Assembly (NCBI GenBank): GCA_024641945.1
Contig: JAHECD010000001.1
Span: forward strand, 27,420-91,419
DNA length: 64,000 bases
Direction of reading: 5' to 3'
Origin: Rubrivivax sp.
Lineage (GTDB): Bacteria; Pseudomonadota; Gammaproteobacteria; Burkholderiales; Burkholderiaceae_C
Made by a program: the position numbers and the translations under genes. Of the stretch, positions 29,261-38,436 are shown in pieces; the first letter of the stretch is position 1; each line of letters begins with the position of its first letter. The notes beneath the pieces were generated by a model. The model saw only the letters and a list, made by a program, of their open reading frames with translations. It ran no database searches and was not told the DNA's origin.

Positions 29261-31288
29261 ATGACCGAAACCTCCCGAACGCCCCCGCCTGACGTCGTCG
29301 TCAGCGAAGACGCGCTGCACAAGGCCGAGGAGTTCATCGAGGCCGAGGAAGGCGCGGCGAACAAGCTCAAGGGCTGGCTCAACGTCTTCGTCGTGGCCGT
29401 CGCGTTCGTGATGTCGGCGTTCCATCTGTACACCGCCTACGGCATCGTGCCGACCCAGACGCTGCGCCCGATCCACGTCGGCTTCGTGCTGTTCCTGTGT
29501 TTCCTGGTGTTCCCGGTCGCACCGCGCTTCCGCCACCGCATCATGTGGTGGGACTGGCTGGCCGCGGCGCTCTCGATCGCGATCGTCGTCTACCTGGTCC
29601 AGGGTGGCGACGACTTCACCGACCGCAACACCTCGCCCAACCCCTGGGACATCGCCTTCGGCCTGGCCCTCATCGCGATGGTGCTCGAAGCGATGCGACG
29701 CACGAACGGCTGGATCATGCCGGTCATCACGTCGGCCTTCATCGCCTACGCCCTGTTCGGGCCCTGGCTGCCCGCGCCCTGGACCCACAAGGGCTACGAG
29801 ATCGGGCGCCTGGTGGGTGTCATGTACATGACGCTCGAAGGCATCTACGGCGTGGCGGTCGATGTGTCGTCGTCGCTCATCATCCTGTTCACGATCTTCG
29901 GCGCCTTTCTGCAGTATTCGGGCGCGGGCAAGTTCTACATCGACTTCTCGTTCTCTGCGATGGGCGGCAAGCCCACCGGCGCCGGCCGCACGGTGGTGCT
30001 GGCGTCGTTCCTGCTCGGCGGGCCGTCGGGCTCGGGCGTGGCGACCACGGTGACGCTGGGTGCGGTGGCCTACCCGATGCTGGCCAAGGCCGGCTACGAG
30101 AGAAACGCCGCCGGTGGTCTGCTGGCCGCCGGCGGCCTGGGCGCCATCATCTCGCCGCCGGTGCTCGGCGCGGCCGCCTTCCTGATCGCGGAATTCCTGA
30201 AGATTTCGTACCTCGACGTGCTGCTGATGGCCGTCATCCCGACGCTGATGTTCTACCTCGCGCTCTTCCTGATGGTGGAGATCGACGCGCGCAAGTACGG
30301 CATGGGCAATACCGTCTTCGAGAAGGTCGACACGGTGTGGAACCTCACGCGCCACTACTGGTTCCACTTCCTGTCGCTGGTCTCGATCGTGGTCTTCATG
30401 ATGTGGGGCTACTCGCCGGTGTTGTCGGTGTTCTGGGCCACCGTGGTGTCGTTCGTCACGAGCTTCCTGCGGCGCGACACCGCCCTCTTCTCGTACGACC
30501 TGTTCCAGGGCAGGGGCTCGTTCGTCAAGAACGTGTTCCAGTCGCCGTTCGTCAAGGCCATGGAAGGCGGCTCGATCGGCGTGCTCAACGTGGCCGCCAC
30601 CTGCGCCGGCGCCGGCATCATCGTGGGCGTCGTCACGCTCACCGGGCTGGGCCTCAAGTTCAGCACCATCGTCATCGACTACGCCGGCGGCTCGCTGCTG
30701 CTCACGGCGATCTACACGTCGCTGGTGGTGTGGATCGTCGGCCTGGCGGTGCCGGTGACGGCGTCGTACATCATCTGCGCGGTGATCGCGGCACCGGCCC
30801 TCATCAAGCTGGGCGTGCCCGACTTCGCGGCGCACATGTTCATCTTCTACTACGCCGTGCTGTCGGAGGTCTCGCCGCCGACGGCGCTGTCGCCCTTCGC
30901 CGCCGCGGCCATCACCGGCGGCGACCCCTACAAGACCACGTTGCAGTGCTGGAAGTACACCGTGCCGGCGTTCCTGGTGCCATTCATGTTCGTACTCGAC
31001 CCCGCCGGACAGGGGCTGCTGCTGATGGGCTCGACCAAGGCACTGGCGACTGCCAACTGGTGGTCGATCGCCGAGGTCGCCGTCACCTGCGCCGTAGGCG
31101 TGGCGGCGCTGGCCGCAGGCTTCCAGGGCTGGGCCCTGAAACGCACGACCACGCTCGAGCGCTGGATGTTCATCGTCGCCGGCTTCGCGCTGGTCTACCC
31201 CAGCGCCACGGCCGACCTCGTCGGGTTCGGACTGGTGGCCGCCGTCTTGGCCCGCCAATATTTCCGGCGCGAGTTGGCACCCGCCTGA
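29261..31288 (+). CDS. TRAP transporter fused permease (4TM/12TM)
   Basis: A 675-residue membrane protein combining the small (DctQ-like) and large (DctM-like) TRAP subunits, as expected for the TAXI class. There is a soluble N-terminal 35 residues, then about 16 or more helices. Recognisable parts are FGAFLQYSGAGKFYIDFSFS, GGPSGSGVATTVTLGAVAYP and the late VLSEVSPPTALSPFAAAAI. It moves an unknown organic acid across the inner membrane together with the TAXI protein. Confidence 0.92.
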   Translation: MTETSRTPPPDVVVSEDALHKAEEFIEAEEGAANKLKGWLNVFVVAVAFVMSAFHLYTAYGIVPTQTLRPIHVGFVLFLCFLVFPVAPRFRHRIMWWDWLAAALSIAIVVYLVQGGDDFTDRNTSPNPWDIAFGLALIAMVLEAMRRTNGWIMPVITSAFIAYALFGPWLPAPWTHKGYEIGRLVGVMYMTLEGIYGVAVDVSSSLIILFTIFGAFLQYSGAGKFYIDFSFSAMGGKPTGAGRTVVLASFLLGGPSGSGVATTVTLGAVAYPMLAKAGYERNAAGGLLAAGGLGAIISPPVLGAAAFLIAEFLKISYLDVLLMAVIPTLMFYLALFLMVEIDARKYGMGNTVFEKVDTVWNLTRHYWFHFLSLVSIVVFMMWGYSPVLSVFWATVVSFVTSFLRRDTALFSYDLFQGRGSFVKNVFQSPFVKAMEGGSIGVLNVAATCAGAGIIVGVVTLTGLGLKFSTIVIDYAGGSLLLTAIYTSLVVWIVGLAVPVTASYIICAVIAAPALIKLGVPDFAAHMFIFYYAVLSEVSPPTALSPFAAAAITGGDPYKTTLQCWKYTVPAFLVPFMFVLDPAGQGLLLMGSTKALATANWWSIAEVAVTCAVGVAALAAGFQGWALKRTTTLERWMFIVAGFALVYPSATADLVGFGLVAAVLARQYFRRELAPA

Positions 31289-31330
31289 GCGCCACCGGAC
31301 ACCCTGCGCACACGGCACGATGGGACCGCC

Positions 31331-32266
31331 ATGACACGACTCGACGAATCCGCCACCGGCGTCTACCTGATCACCGTCACGCCGTTCACCGACGACGGCG
31401 CACTCGACCTTTCGAGTACCGACCGCATGGTCGATTTCTGCCTCGACAGCGGCGTGGCCGGCCTGACCGTGCTCGGCATCATGGGCGAGGCCACCAAGCT
31501 CACGGCCGAGGAGTCGCGCATCTTCGTCGAGCGCGTGCTCACTCGCGTGGCCGGGCGTGTGCCGGTGGTCGTGGGCGCGTCGGCGCCCGGCTTCGCGCCG
31601 ATGCGCGAACTCACCGAGAACGTGATGGCGCTGGGCGCAGCCGGTGTGATGGTGGCGCCGCCCTCCACCCTGCGCACCGACGACCAGATCGCGGCCTACT
31701 TCGAGATGGTGCAGGAGACACTCGGCCCGCGCGTGCCGTGGGTGCTGCAGGACCACCCGGTCGCCACTGGCGTGCAGATGACCGCCGGCACGATCCTGCG
31801 CGTGCTGCGCAACAGCCCCGGCTGCGTGATGCTCAAGCACGAGGACTGCCCCGGCCTGGCCAAGCTGGCGGCGCTGCGTGCGGCCAGCGGGCGCGGCGAG
31901 GTGCGCCGCGTGTCCATCCTCACCGGCAATGGCGGCGGCCTCTTCCTGCCGGAAGAGCTCTCGCGTGGCGCGGACGGTGCGATGACGGGCTTTGCCTACC
32001 CCGAGATGATGGTCGGCGTGTGCCGTGCACATGCCGCCGGTGACGTCGAACGTGCGCACGACCTCTTCGACGCCTACCTGCCGCTGGCACGCTACGAACA
32101 GCAGCCCGGCATCGGCCTCGCCGTGCGCAAGCACCTGCTGGCCGAGCGTGGCGTGATCGCGTCCAGCGCCGTGCGCAAGCCCGGGCCGAAACTCGGCCCG
32201 GCCGATATCACCGACATTGCGCGCCTGGTGGCGCGCCAGCAGCGGCGGCTGGCCGAACTCGGCTGA
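31331..32266 (+). CDS. Dihydrodipicolinate synthase (DapA/NAL) family lyase
   Basis: A 311-residue TIM-barrel Schiff-base enzyme. The 2-oxo acid carboxylate loop appears as GIMGEATKLTAEE and the catalytic lysine is in GCVMLKHEDCPGL. Where classic members have a catalytic tyrosine (YN-P), this one reads VLQDHPVA, so the proton-relay residue differs and the reaction may too. With an IlvD/Edd dehydratase and RraA nearby, it probably acts on a 2-keto-3-deoxy sugar acid (aldolase or dehydratase) rather than in lysine synthesis. Confidence 0.82.
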   Translation: MTRLDESATGVYLITVTPFTDDGALDLSSTDRMVDFCLDSGVAGLTVLGIMGEATKLTAEESRIFVERVLTRVAGRVPVVVGASAPGFAPMRELTENVMALGAAGVMVAPPSTLRTDDQIAAYFEMVQETLGPRVPWVLQDHPVATGVQMTAGTILRVLRNSPGCVMLKHEDCPGLAKLAALRAASGRGEVRRVSILTGNGGGLFLPEELSRGADGAMTGFAYPEMMVGVCRAHAAGDVERAHDLFDAYLPLARYEQQPGIGLAVRKHLLAERGVIASSAVRKPGPKLGPADITDIARLVARQQRRLAELG

Positions 32267-32304
32267 CCGCCGCCACGCAACACCTCCAGACCGAAGGACC
32301 CGAC

Positions 32305-33027
32305 ATGACCGATGCCGCGCCGATGCAACTCGACCCGAAAGCGATCGAGATCCTCTCGCAGGTGACCACCGCCACGTTGACGACGATCCTGCTCAAGAAG
32401 GGTCTGCGCAATGTCTGGTTGCGCGGCACGCGGCCGCTGCGGCCGGGGCAGCCACGGCTGGTCGGGCGGGCCTTTACGCTGCGCTTCGTGCCCGCGCGCG
32501 AAGACCTGGCCACCCCGGAATCCTGGGCCTCTCCCATCTCCACGCGGGCCGCGATCGAGGACATGCCGGCGGGCTGCATCGCCGTCGTCGATTCGATGGG
32601 CGTGACCGACGCCGGCATCTTCGGCGACATCCTGTGTGCCCGCATGGCCCGGCGCGGGGTGGCCGCGCTCGTGACCGACGGCGTCGTGCGCGACGTGCAG
32701 GGAGTCACAGCCACCTCGCTGCCGGTGTGGTGCAGCGGTGCGGCCGCGCCGCCCTCGGTGGCCGGCCTCACGTTCGTCGCCTGGCAGCAGCCGATCGGCT
32801 GCGGCGGTGTGGCGGTCTTTCCCGGCGACGTGGTCGTGGTCGACGACGACGGCGCGGTGCTCATTCCCGCGAAACTGCTCGACGAAATGCTCGTGCTCGC
32901 GCCCGAGCAGGAGCGGCTCGAGTCCTGGATCATGAGCGAGGTCGAGCAAGGCGCGTCGTTGCCCGGCCTGTACCCGCCCAACGCCGAAAACAAGGCGCGG
33001 TATCTCGCGGCATCGAAACCGAAGTAG
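32305..33027 (+). CDS. RraA-family protein (HMG/CHA aldolase-like)
   Basis: A 240-residue member of the RraA / 4-hydroxy-4-methyl-2-oxoglutarate aldolase superfamily. The family core is seen as FGDILCARMARRGVAALVTDGVVRDV, where the R and D residues place the metal and substrate, and FPGDVVVVDDDGAVLIP near residue 175. In this genomic setting an aldolase or decarboxylase role on a dicarboxylate is more likely than RNase E regulation. GAAGGA lies six bases before the ATG. Confidence 0.85.
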   Translation: MTDAAPMQLDPKAIEILSQVTTATLTTILLKKGLRNVWLRGTRPLRPGQPRLVGRAFTLRFVPAREDLATPESWASPISTRAAIEDMPAGCIAVVDSMGVTDAGIFGDILCARMARRGVAALVTDGVVRDVQGVTATSLPVWCSGAAAPPSVAGLTFVAWQQPIGCGGVAVFPGDVVVVDDDGAVLIPAKLLDEMLVLAPEQERLESWIMSEVEQGASLPGLYPPNAENKARYLAASKPK

Positions 33028-33100
33028 GGATCCCGGGCGGCCACCGGATGCGGCTGCGGCAGAGGTGCCCGATACACTGCGGGCTCAACATGCCCCGCGA

Positions 33101-34162
33101 ATGAACGCCCGTACAAACAAGCCAGCGGGAAAGCGACCAGCACCCGGCACCCAGTCCACCGCGGTCACGCTCGGCATGGTCGCCGAAGCCGCGGGTGTGT
33201 CGCCCAGCACCGTCTCGCGCATCCTCAACGGCACGGCGGTGGTGGCGGACGAGAAGCGGCAGGCCGTCGACGCCGCCATTGCACGCCTGGGTTTTGTGCC
33301 GAACCCGGTGGCACGCGGGCTGGCGGGTGGCCGAACGCTGAGCATCGGCGTGGTCACGCAGGCGATCGACAGCCCGTTCTACGGCGTGGCGCTGCGCGGC
33401 ATCGAGGACGAACTGGACAAGGCCGGATACAGCCCGCTGTTCGTCAGCGGCCACTGGAATGCGGTCGAGGAGGCACGCTGCATCGAGATGCTTCGCGCGC
33501 GCCGGGTGGACGGCATCGTCGTGCTCGGTGGCCGTCTCAGCGACGCCGCGCTGCGCGCCTGCGCCAAGGCGTTGCCCACGGTGGTGACCGGCCGCATGAT
33601 GAAGGCGCCCAACCTGTTTGCCCTCAATTTCGACAACTTCTCCGGCGCTCGGTTGGCGACCGAGCACCTGCTGGCGCTCGGCCATCGGCGCATTGCCTTC
33701 ATCGCGGGCGACCCCGGCCACCCGGACGCCATGGAGCGCGAACGCGGCTACCGTGAAGCGCTCGAGTCGGCCGGCATCGCCTATTCGAGTGCTCTTGTGG
33801 CTCCGGGACTCTTCCATGAAGACGGCGGACTGGCGGCGGCTGAGCAACTGCTGGAGGCGCGGCAGCGCTTCACCGCCCTCTTTGCCGCCAACGACCAGAT
33901 GGCGGTGGGTGCCTGCCTGGCGCTGCACCGGCGCGCCCTGCGCGTACCGGACGACGTTTCGGTCGTCGGCTTCGACGACCTGCTCGTCTCCCGGCATGCC
34001 CTGCCGCCCCTGACCACGGTGCACCAGCCAGCGTACGAACTGGGACAGATCGCCTCGCAGGCGATCCTGCAGATGCTGCGCGGCGAGAAGCCGACGTCCA
34101 CCATGCCGGCGCCGCGGCTGGTCGTTCGCGAATCGACGCAGCGACCGTCCCCACGGCCCTGA
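33101..34162 (+). CDS. LacI-family regulator of the beta-glucan locus
   Basis: A 353-residue LacI/GalR protein. The helix-turn-helix is at about residues 24-43 (MVAEAAGVSPSTVSRILNGT), followed by the hinge helix PNPVARGLAGGRT that inserts its Leu into the minor groove. The periplasmic-binding-like effector domain is residues 65-340. It sits immediately upstream of the ABC operon, whose promoter abuts a perfect TGAAAGCGCTTTCA palindrome, a typical LacI-family operator with central CG. Six such sites lie between here and 62,633, so it is the obvious candidate for the whole locus. The inducer is probably a gluco-oligosaccharide or its phosphorylysis product (inference). Confidence 0.92.
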   Translation: MNARTNKPAGKRPAPGTQSTAVTLGMVAEAAGVSPSTVSRILNGTAVVADEKRQAVDAAIARLGFVPNPVARGLAGGRTLSIGVVTQAIDSPFYGVALRGIEDELDKAGYSPLFVSGHWNAVEEARCIEMLRARRVDGIVVLGGRLSDAALRACAKALPTVVTGRMMKAPNLFALNFDNFSGARLATEHLLALGHRRIAFIAGDPGHPDAMERERGYREALESAGIAYSSALVAPGLFHEDGGLAAAEQLLEARQRFTALFAANDQMAVGACLALHRRALRVPDDVSVVGFDDLLVSRHALPPLTTVHQPAYELGQIASQAILQMLRGEKPTSTMPAPRLVVRESTQRPSPRP

Positions 34163-34185
34163 GGCCCCCCCGAAGTTACCCTCGA

Positions 34186-34214
34186 TTGACAGCGCCGTAG
34201 CCGCCATCTATATT
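34186..34214 (+). promoter_or_regulatory. Promoter of the sugar ABC operon
   Basis: TTGACA (34186-34191), a 17-base spacer and TATATT (34209-34214) make a nearly perfect sigma-70 promoter. The LacI operator begins two bases after the -10 box, the geometry of simple repression. Confidence 0.8.
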
Positions 34215-34215
34215 T

Positions 34216-34229
34216 TGAAAGCGCTTTCA
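34216..34229. promoter_or_regulatory. LacI-type operator 1 (ABC operon)
   Basis: Perfect palindrome TGAAAGCGCTTTCA overlapping the expected transcription start, 38 bases before the binding-protein gene. Confidence 0.85.
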
Positions 34230-34267
34230 CGCTGTTCGTGACGGCGCTCTTTCAACCGCGGGACGGG

Positions 34268-35536
34268 ATGGGAACTTCGACGCGCCGACGTGGACTCCGG
34301 CAACCGCTGCTGGGCACGGCCTTGCTGTGTGCGGCCATGGCCGCACACGCGCAGCAGGTGCTGACGGTGGCCGCCTACCCGGCCATCGACAAGATCGTCG
34401 AAGCCGCGATTCCGGCCTGGAAGCAGCGCCATCCGAATGTCGAAGTCAAGGTCGTGAGCCGGCAGTTCGCCGACCACCACACCGCCATGACGACCGCACT
34501 GTCGACCTCCGTCTACCTGCCCGACGTGATGGCGCTCGAAGTCGGCTACGTCGGCCGCTTTGCACAGGGCGCCGGGCTCGAAGACCTGACACGTGAACCC
34601 TATGGCATCCGAAGTGTCGCCGACCGCTTCGTGCCCTATGCCATCACGCAGGCCACCGGCCGCAACGGCGCCATCGTCGCCGTGCCAGCCGACATCGGCC
34701 CCGGCACGCTGCTGTTCCGCACCGATGTGCTGGCGCGCGCCGGCGTGACCGAAGCGGAGCTGACGGCATCTTGGAGCAGCTATGTCGCTGCAGGCGTGAA
34801 GATCAAGGCGACGACCGGCGCCTATCTGCTGGCCCATGCGCGCAACCTGAAGGACATCGTCATCCGCACCGGCATCCAGCCGGGCGAAGGGTTGTATTTC
34901 GATGGCCAGTCGCATGCGCTCGTCACGTCGCCACGTTTTGTGCGCGCGTTCGAACTCGCGCGCGAGGTACGTCGCAACAAGCTCGACGCGAAGGTGGCCG
35001 CGTGGTCCAACGAATGGGCCGAAGGCTTCAAGCGCGGCACGCTCGCCACCGAAATGTCCGGCGCCTGGCTGACCGGCCAGCTGAAAAACTGGCTCGCCCC
35101 GGATACACGCGGCCTGTGGCGCGCCGCACCGCTGCCCGAGGGCACTTTCGTGGCCTACGGGGGCAGCTTCCTGGCGATCCCGCGGGCCGCGCCGCAGGCC
35201 AACAAGCGGTTGTCGTGGGAGTTCATCCAGATGATGACGCTGGACCGCGAACGCCAGCTCGCGGCGTTCAAATCGGAAGACGCCTTCCCCGCGCTGCTGG
35301 CCACCTACGACGATCCGTTCTTCGAGCAGCCGATCGACTTTCTCGCCGGCCAGAAGGCCCGGCTGCTGTGGCGCGACGTGGCCCGTCGCACGACCGCGGT
35401 CGCCGTGCACAAGCAGGACGCCTTTGCCAGCGAGGTCATCGACACCGAACTCGACAAGGTGCTCGACCGCGGCAAGGACATTGCCCAGGCCCTGGCCGAC
35501 GCGCAGCGCCTGCTCGAGCGGCGCGCCCGCCGCTGA
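34268..35536 (+). CDS. Sugar ABC transporter substrate-binding protein
   Basis: A 422-residue cluster-1 binding protein. The signal peptide is MGTSTRRRGLRQPLLGTALL and ends at AAHA-QQVLTV. The mature part begins VLTVAAYPAIDKIVEAAIPAWKQ and has the usual hinge and C-terminal helices (WEFIQMMTLDRERQLAAF). It probably binds beta-gluco-oligosaccharides in the periplasm. The ATG at 34268 is preferred over a GTG at 34238 because it gives a compact signal peptide and has GGGACGGG directly upstream. Confidence 0.9.
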   Translation: MGTSTRRRGLRQPLLGTALLCAAMAAHAQQVLTVAAYPAIDKIVEAAIPAWKQRHPNVEVKVVSRQFADHHTAMTTALSTSVYLPDVMALEVGYVGRFAQGAGLEDLTREPYGIRSVADRFVPYAITQATGRNGAIVAVPADIGPGTLLFRTDVLARAGVTEAELTASWSSYVAAGVKIKATTGAYLLAHARNLKDIVIRTGIQPGEGLYFDGQSHALVTSPRFVRAFELAREVRRNKLDAKVAAWSNEWAEGFKRGTLATEMSGAWLTGQLKNWLAPDTRGLWRAAPLPEGTFVAYGGSFLAIPRAAPQANKRLSWEFIQMMTLDRERQLAAFKSEDAFPALLATYDDPFFEQPIDFLAGQKARLLWRDVARRTTAVAVHKQDAFASEVIDTELDKVLDRGKDIAQALADAQRLLERRARR

Positions 35537-35578
35537 TTCCCCCGCACGACGCACCGCACCGCACCGAGCCCCCGCACC

Positions 35579-36496
35579 ATGCCGCTGCCCGCATCCCTGC
35601 GCCTGTCGCCCCGCTGGACACCGTACGTGCTGCTCAGTCCGTTCGTGATCCTGTTTTTCGTCTTCGGGTTGTTCCCGCTGGTGTTCTCGCTCTACCTCGC
35701 CTTCCAGACCTGGGAGCCGACGAGCGGGCTGTCGGCAATGCAGTTCGTCGGGCTGGAGAACTTCGCGTTTGCGCTCGAAGACGAATGGTTCTGGAAGTCG
35801 CTCAAGAATACCGGCTGGCTCGCCGTCGCCTCCGGGGTGCCGCAGCACCTGGTGGCGATCCCGCTCGCGGTGTTCATCCACACCTCGTTCAAGCGGCTGC
35901 GCGATGGCGTGATCGGCGCCTATTTCCTGCCGTACATCACCTCCACGGTGGCGATCGCGATCATGTTCAGCTCGCTCTTCTCCACCGACTACGGGCTGGT
36001 CAATCTGGGATTGGGCAGCCTGTTCGGCACTGCGCCGATCGACTGGTTGAACGACCCCGACCACATCAAGCCGGCCATCGCGATCATCGTCTTCTGGCGC
36101 TACGTGGGCTTCAACGTGGTGCTGTACCTGGCCGCGCTGCAGACGATCCCGAAGGACCTGTACGAAGCCGCGACGATGGACGGCGCCGGGCGCTTCCAAC
36201 AGTTCTGGTACATCACGCTGCCGAGCCTGAAGCCGATGATCTTCTTCGGCGTCACGCTGAGCGTGATCGGCGGGCTGCAACTGTTCGAGGAGCCGTTCAT
36301 CCTGACCGGTGGGCGCGGCGGCTCCGACCAGTCGGGCATGACGACCGCCATCTACCTCTACCGCATGGCGTTCGACTTCAACGACTTCGGCGCCGCCAGC
36401 GCGATGTCGTGGCTGCTGTTCTTCGTCGTCGCGGCACTCACCTGGGCGACGAACCGCGCCTTCGCGCCGAAGAAGCACAAGGCTCGGAGCGCATGA
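35579..36496 (+). CDS. Sugar ABC transporter permease 1 (MalF-like)
   Basis: A 305-residue permease with six helices. The EAA loop that docks the ATPase reads YEAATMDGAGRFQQFWYITLPSLKP. It pairs with the next permease, whose start overlaps its stop by ATGA. Confidence 0.92.
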   Translation: MPLPASLRLSPRWTPYVLLSPFVILFFVFGLFPLVFSLYLAFQTWEPTSGLSAMQFVGLENFAFALEDEWFWKSLKNTGWLAVASGVPQHLVAIPLAVFIHTSFKRLRDGVIGAYFLPYITSTVAIAIMFSSLFSTDYGLVNLGLGSLFGTAPIDWLNDPDHIKPAIAIIVFWRYVGFNVVLYLAALQTIPKDLYEAATMDGAGRFQQFWYITLPSLKPMIFFGVTLSVIGGLQLFEEPFILTGGRGGSDQSGMTTAIYLYRMAFDFNDFGAASAMSWLLFFVVAALTWATNRAFAPKKHKARSA

Positions 36497-37317
36497 ACAC
36501 CGAACGCCTCGCTCCCTGGGCCGCGTATGTGCTGGTCGGCATCGGCGCGCTGATCATGCTGGCGCCGTTCTACTTCATGTTCGTCTTCGCCACGCACTCG
36601 CGCACCGAGATCTTCAGCCTGCCGGCACCGCTGTTCTTCGGCAACGACTTCATGAACAACCTGGAGATCCTCACGACACGCCTGCCTTTCTGGCGCAACC
36701 TCGGCTGGAGCGTGTATGTCGCCATAGGCTCGACGGTGCTGACGCTGCTGTTCTGCTCGATGGGCGGCTACGCGTTCGGCCTGTTCGACTTCAGGTTCAA
36801 GAATGCGCTGTTCGGCCTGGTGATGGGCACGATGCTGCTGCCGTCGTTCATGAACATGATTCCGACCTTCATGATCATGGATGCGATCGGCTGGATCGAC
36901 CAGCCGCGTGCCCTGTACATCCCCGGCGCGGCCAGCGCCTTCGGCATCTTCCTGATGCGCCAGTTCGTCATCACCTCGATCCCGAAGGATCTGGTCGAGG
37001 CCGCGCGCATGGACGGCTGCAGCGAGCTCGGCATCTACTGGCGCATCGTGCTGCCGCTGCTGCGGCCCGCGATGGGCACGCTCGGACTGATCACGTTCAT
37101 CGCGAGCTGGAACAATTTCATCGGTCCGCTGATCGTGATGCGCAGCCCGGAGATGTACACGCTGCCGCTGGCGCTGCGCAGCCTCCAGAGCCCCGTCAAC
37201 ACCGAGTGGGGCGCGCTGATGACCGGCTCGGCGATCGCCACCCTGCCGTTGCTGGTGCTGTTCGTGCTGTCGTCGCGCCAGTTGATCTCCGGCCTGACCT
37301 CCGGGGCGGTGAAGTGA
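36493..37317 (+). CDS. Sugar ABC transporter permease 2 (MalG-like)
   Basis: A 274-residue permease with six helices and the EAA loop VEAARMDGCSELGIYWRIVLPL. It forms the inner-membrane heterodimer with the upstream permease. The start at 36493 lies inside the upstream stop (ATGA), indicating coupled translation. Confidence 0.92.
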   Translation: MNTERLAPWAAYVLVGIGALIMLAPFYFMFVFATHSRTEIFSLPAPLFFGNDFMNNLEILTTRLPFWRNLGWSVYVAIGSTVLTLLFCSMGGYAFGLFDFRFKNALFGLVMGTMLLPSFMNMIPTFMIMDAIGWIDQPRALYIPGAASAFGIFLMRQFVITSIPKDLVEAARMDGCSELGIYWRIVLPLLRPAMGTLGLITFIASWNNFIGPLIVMRSPEMYTLPLALRSLQSPVNTEWGALMTGSAIATLPLLVLFVLSSRQLISGLTSGAVK

Positions 37318-37380
37318 TGCGCCATCTCCGTGCCGCCGCCGCGCGTGGCGCGCCCACACCCTCGATCACAGGAGCCTAGG

Positions 37381-38436
37381 ATGGGCCAGGTTTCATTGCG
37401 CGGCATTCGCAAGAGCTACGGCGCGGTCGATGTCATCAAGGGCATCGACCTCGACGTGCGGGACGGCGAGTTCCTCGTCTTCGTCGGGCCTTCGGGCTGC
37501 GGCAAGTCGACCACGCTGCGCATGATCGCGGGGCTCGAATCCATCAGCGCCGGCGACCTGCTGATCGACGGCGTGCGAGCCAACGACCTGCGCCCGGCCG
37601 ACCGGGGCGCCGCGATGGTCTTCCAGAGCTACGCGTTGTACCCGCACATGACGGTGGCCGAGAACATGGGCTTCGCGCTCAAGATGGCCGGCGTGCCGCG
37701 TGCGCAGCGCGACGAGCAGGTCCACCGCGCGGCCGAAATCCTGCGCATCACCGAACTGCTCGAGCGCACGCCGAAGGAACTTTCCGGCGGCCAGCGCCAG
37801 CGGGTGGCGATCGGGCGGGCGATCGTGCGCAAGCCCAAGGTCTTTCTCTTCGACGAGCCGCTGAGCAACCTCGACGCGGCGCTGCGCGTGAACATGCGCA
37901 TCGAGCTCGGCCGGCTGCACAAGGACCTCGGCACGACGATGATCTACGTCACCCACGACCAGGTCGAGGCGATGACGATGGGCGACCGGATCGCCGTCTT
38001 CAACAAGGGCATCGTGGAACAGCTCGGTGCGCCGATGGACCTGTACAACCGCCCGGCCAACGAGTTCGTCGCCACGTTCCTGGGCGCCCCTCGCATCAAC
38101 CTGATCGACCGGCCGGCCGCCGGTGCAGCGGCGCCGCATGCGGCACTGTGGGCGGCCCTCGCCGACCACGCGCCGGTGAGCGCGCAACGTGCCGGGCTGC
38201 GTCCGGAGCACCTGCGGGTGGCGCCCGCCGGGCAGGGCATCGAGGCCACCGTGGTACTCGCCGAGCATCTCGGCGATTCATCGATCCTGCACCTGCGCGT
38301 GGACGGGGTGGCCGAGATGCTGAATGCCAAGGTCGGCCCCGAGCACGCGGGGATCGGGTCGGGTACGCCGGTCGGGCTGGTGCCCGACCGCGCATGGGCA
38401 CTGATCTTCGACGCGGCGGGACGGGCACTGCAATGA
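37381..38436 (+). CDS. Sugar ABC transporter ATP-binding protein (UgpC/MsmK type)
   Basis: A 351-residue ATPase. Walker A is GPSGCGKSTT, the signature is LSGGQRQRVAIGRAIV, Walker B is VFLFDEPLSNLD and the switch histidine follows in YVTHDQ. A C-terminal TOBE/OB regulatory domain occupies about residues 235-350. AGGAG lies upstream of the ATG at 37381. Its stop overlaps the start of the GH16 gene, so transport and intracellular hydrolysis are co-translated. Confidence 0.94.
   Translation: MGQVSLRGIRKSYGAVDVIKGIDLDVRDGEFLVFVGPSGCGKSTTLRMIAGLESISAGDLLIDGVRANDLRPADRGAAMVFQSYALYPHMTVAENMGFALKMAGVPRAQRDEQVHRAAEILRITELLERTPKELSGGQRQRVAIGRAIVRKPKVFLFDEPLSNLDAALRVNMRIELGRLHKDLGTTMIYVTHDQVEAMTMGDRIAVFNKGIVEQLGAPMDLYNRPANEFVATFLGAPRINLIDRPAAGAAAPHAALWAALADHAPVSAQRAGLRPEHLRVAPAGQGIEATVVLAEHLGDSSILHLRVDGVAEMLNAKVGPEHAGIGSGTPVGLVPDRAWALIFDAAGRALQ

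Noticed and set aside
28910..32134. A 1074-codon open frame on the minus strand opposite the TRAP genes.
   Set aside because: It is the codon-bias shadow of real plus-strand genes: Arg/His-rich, low-complexity translation with no domain, and the opposite strand has clear families throughout.
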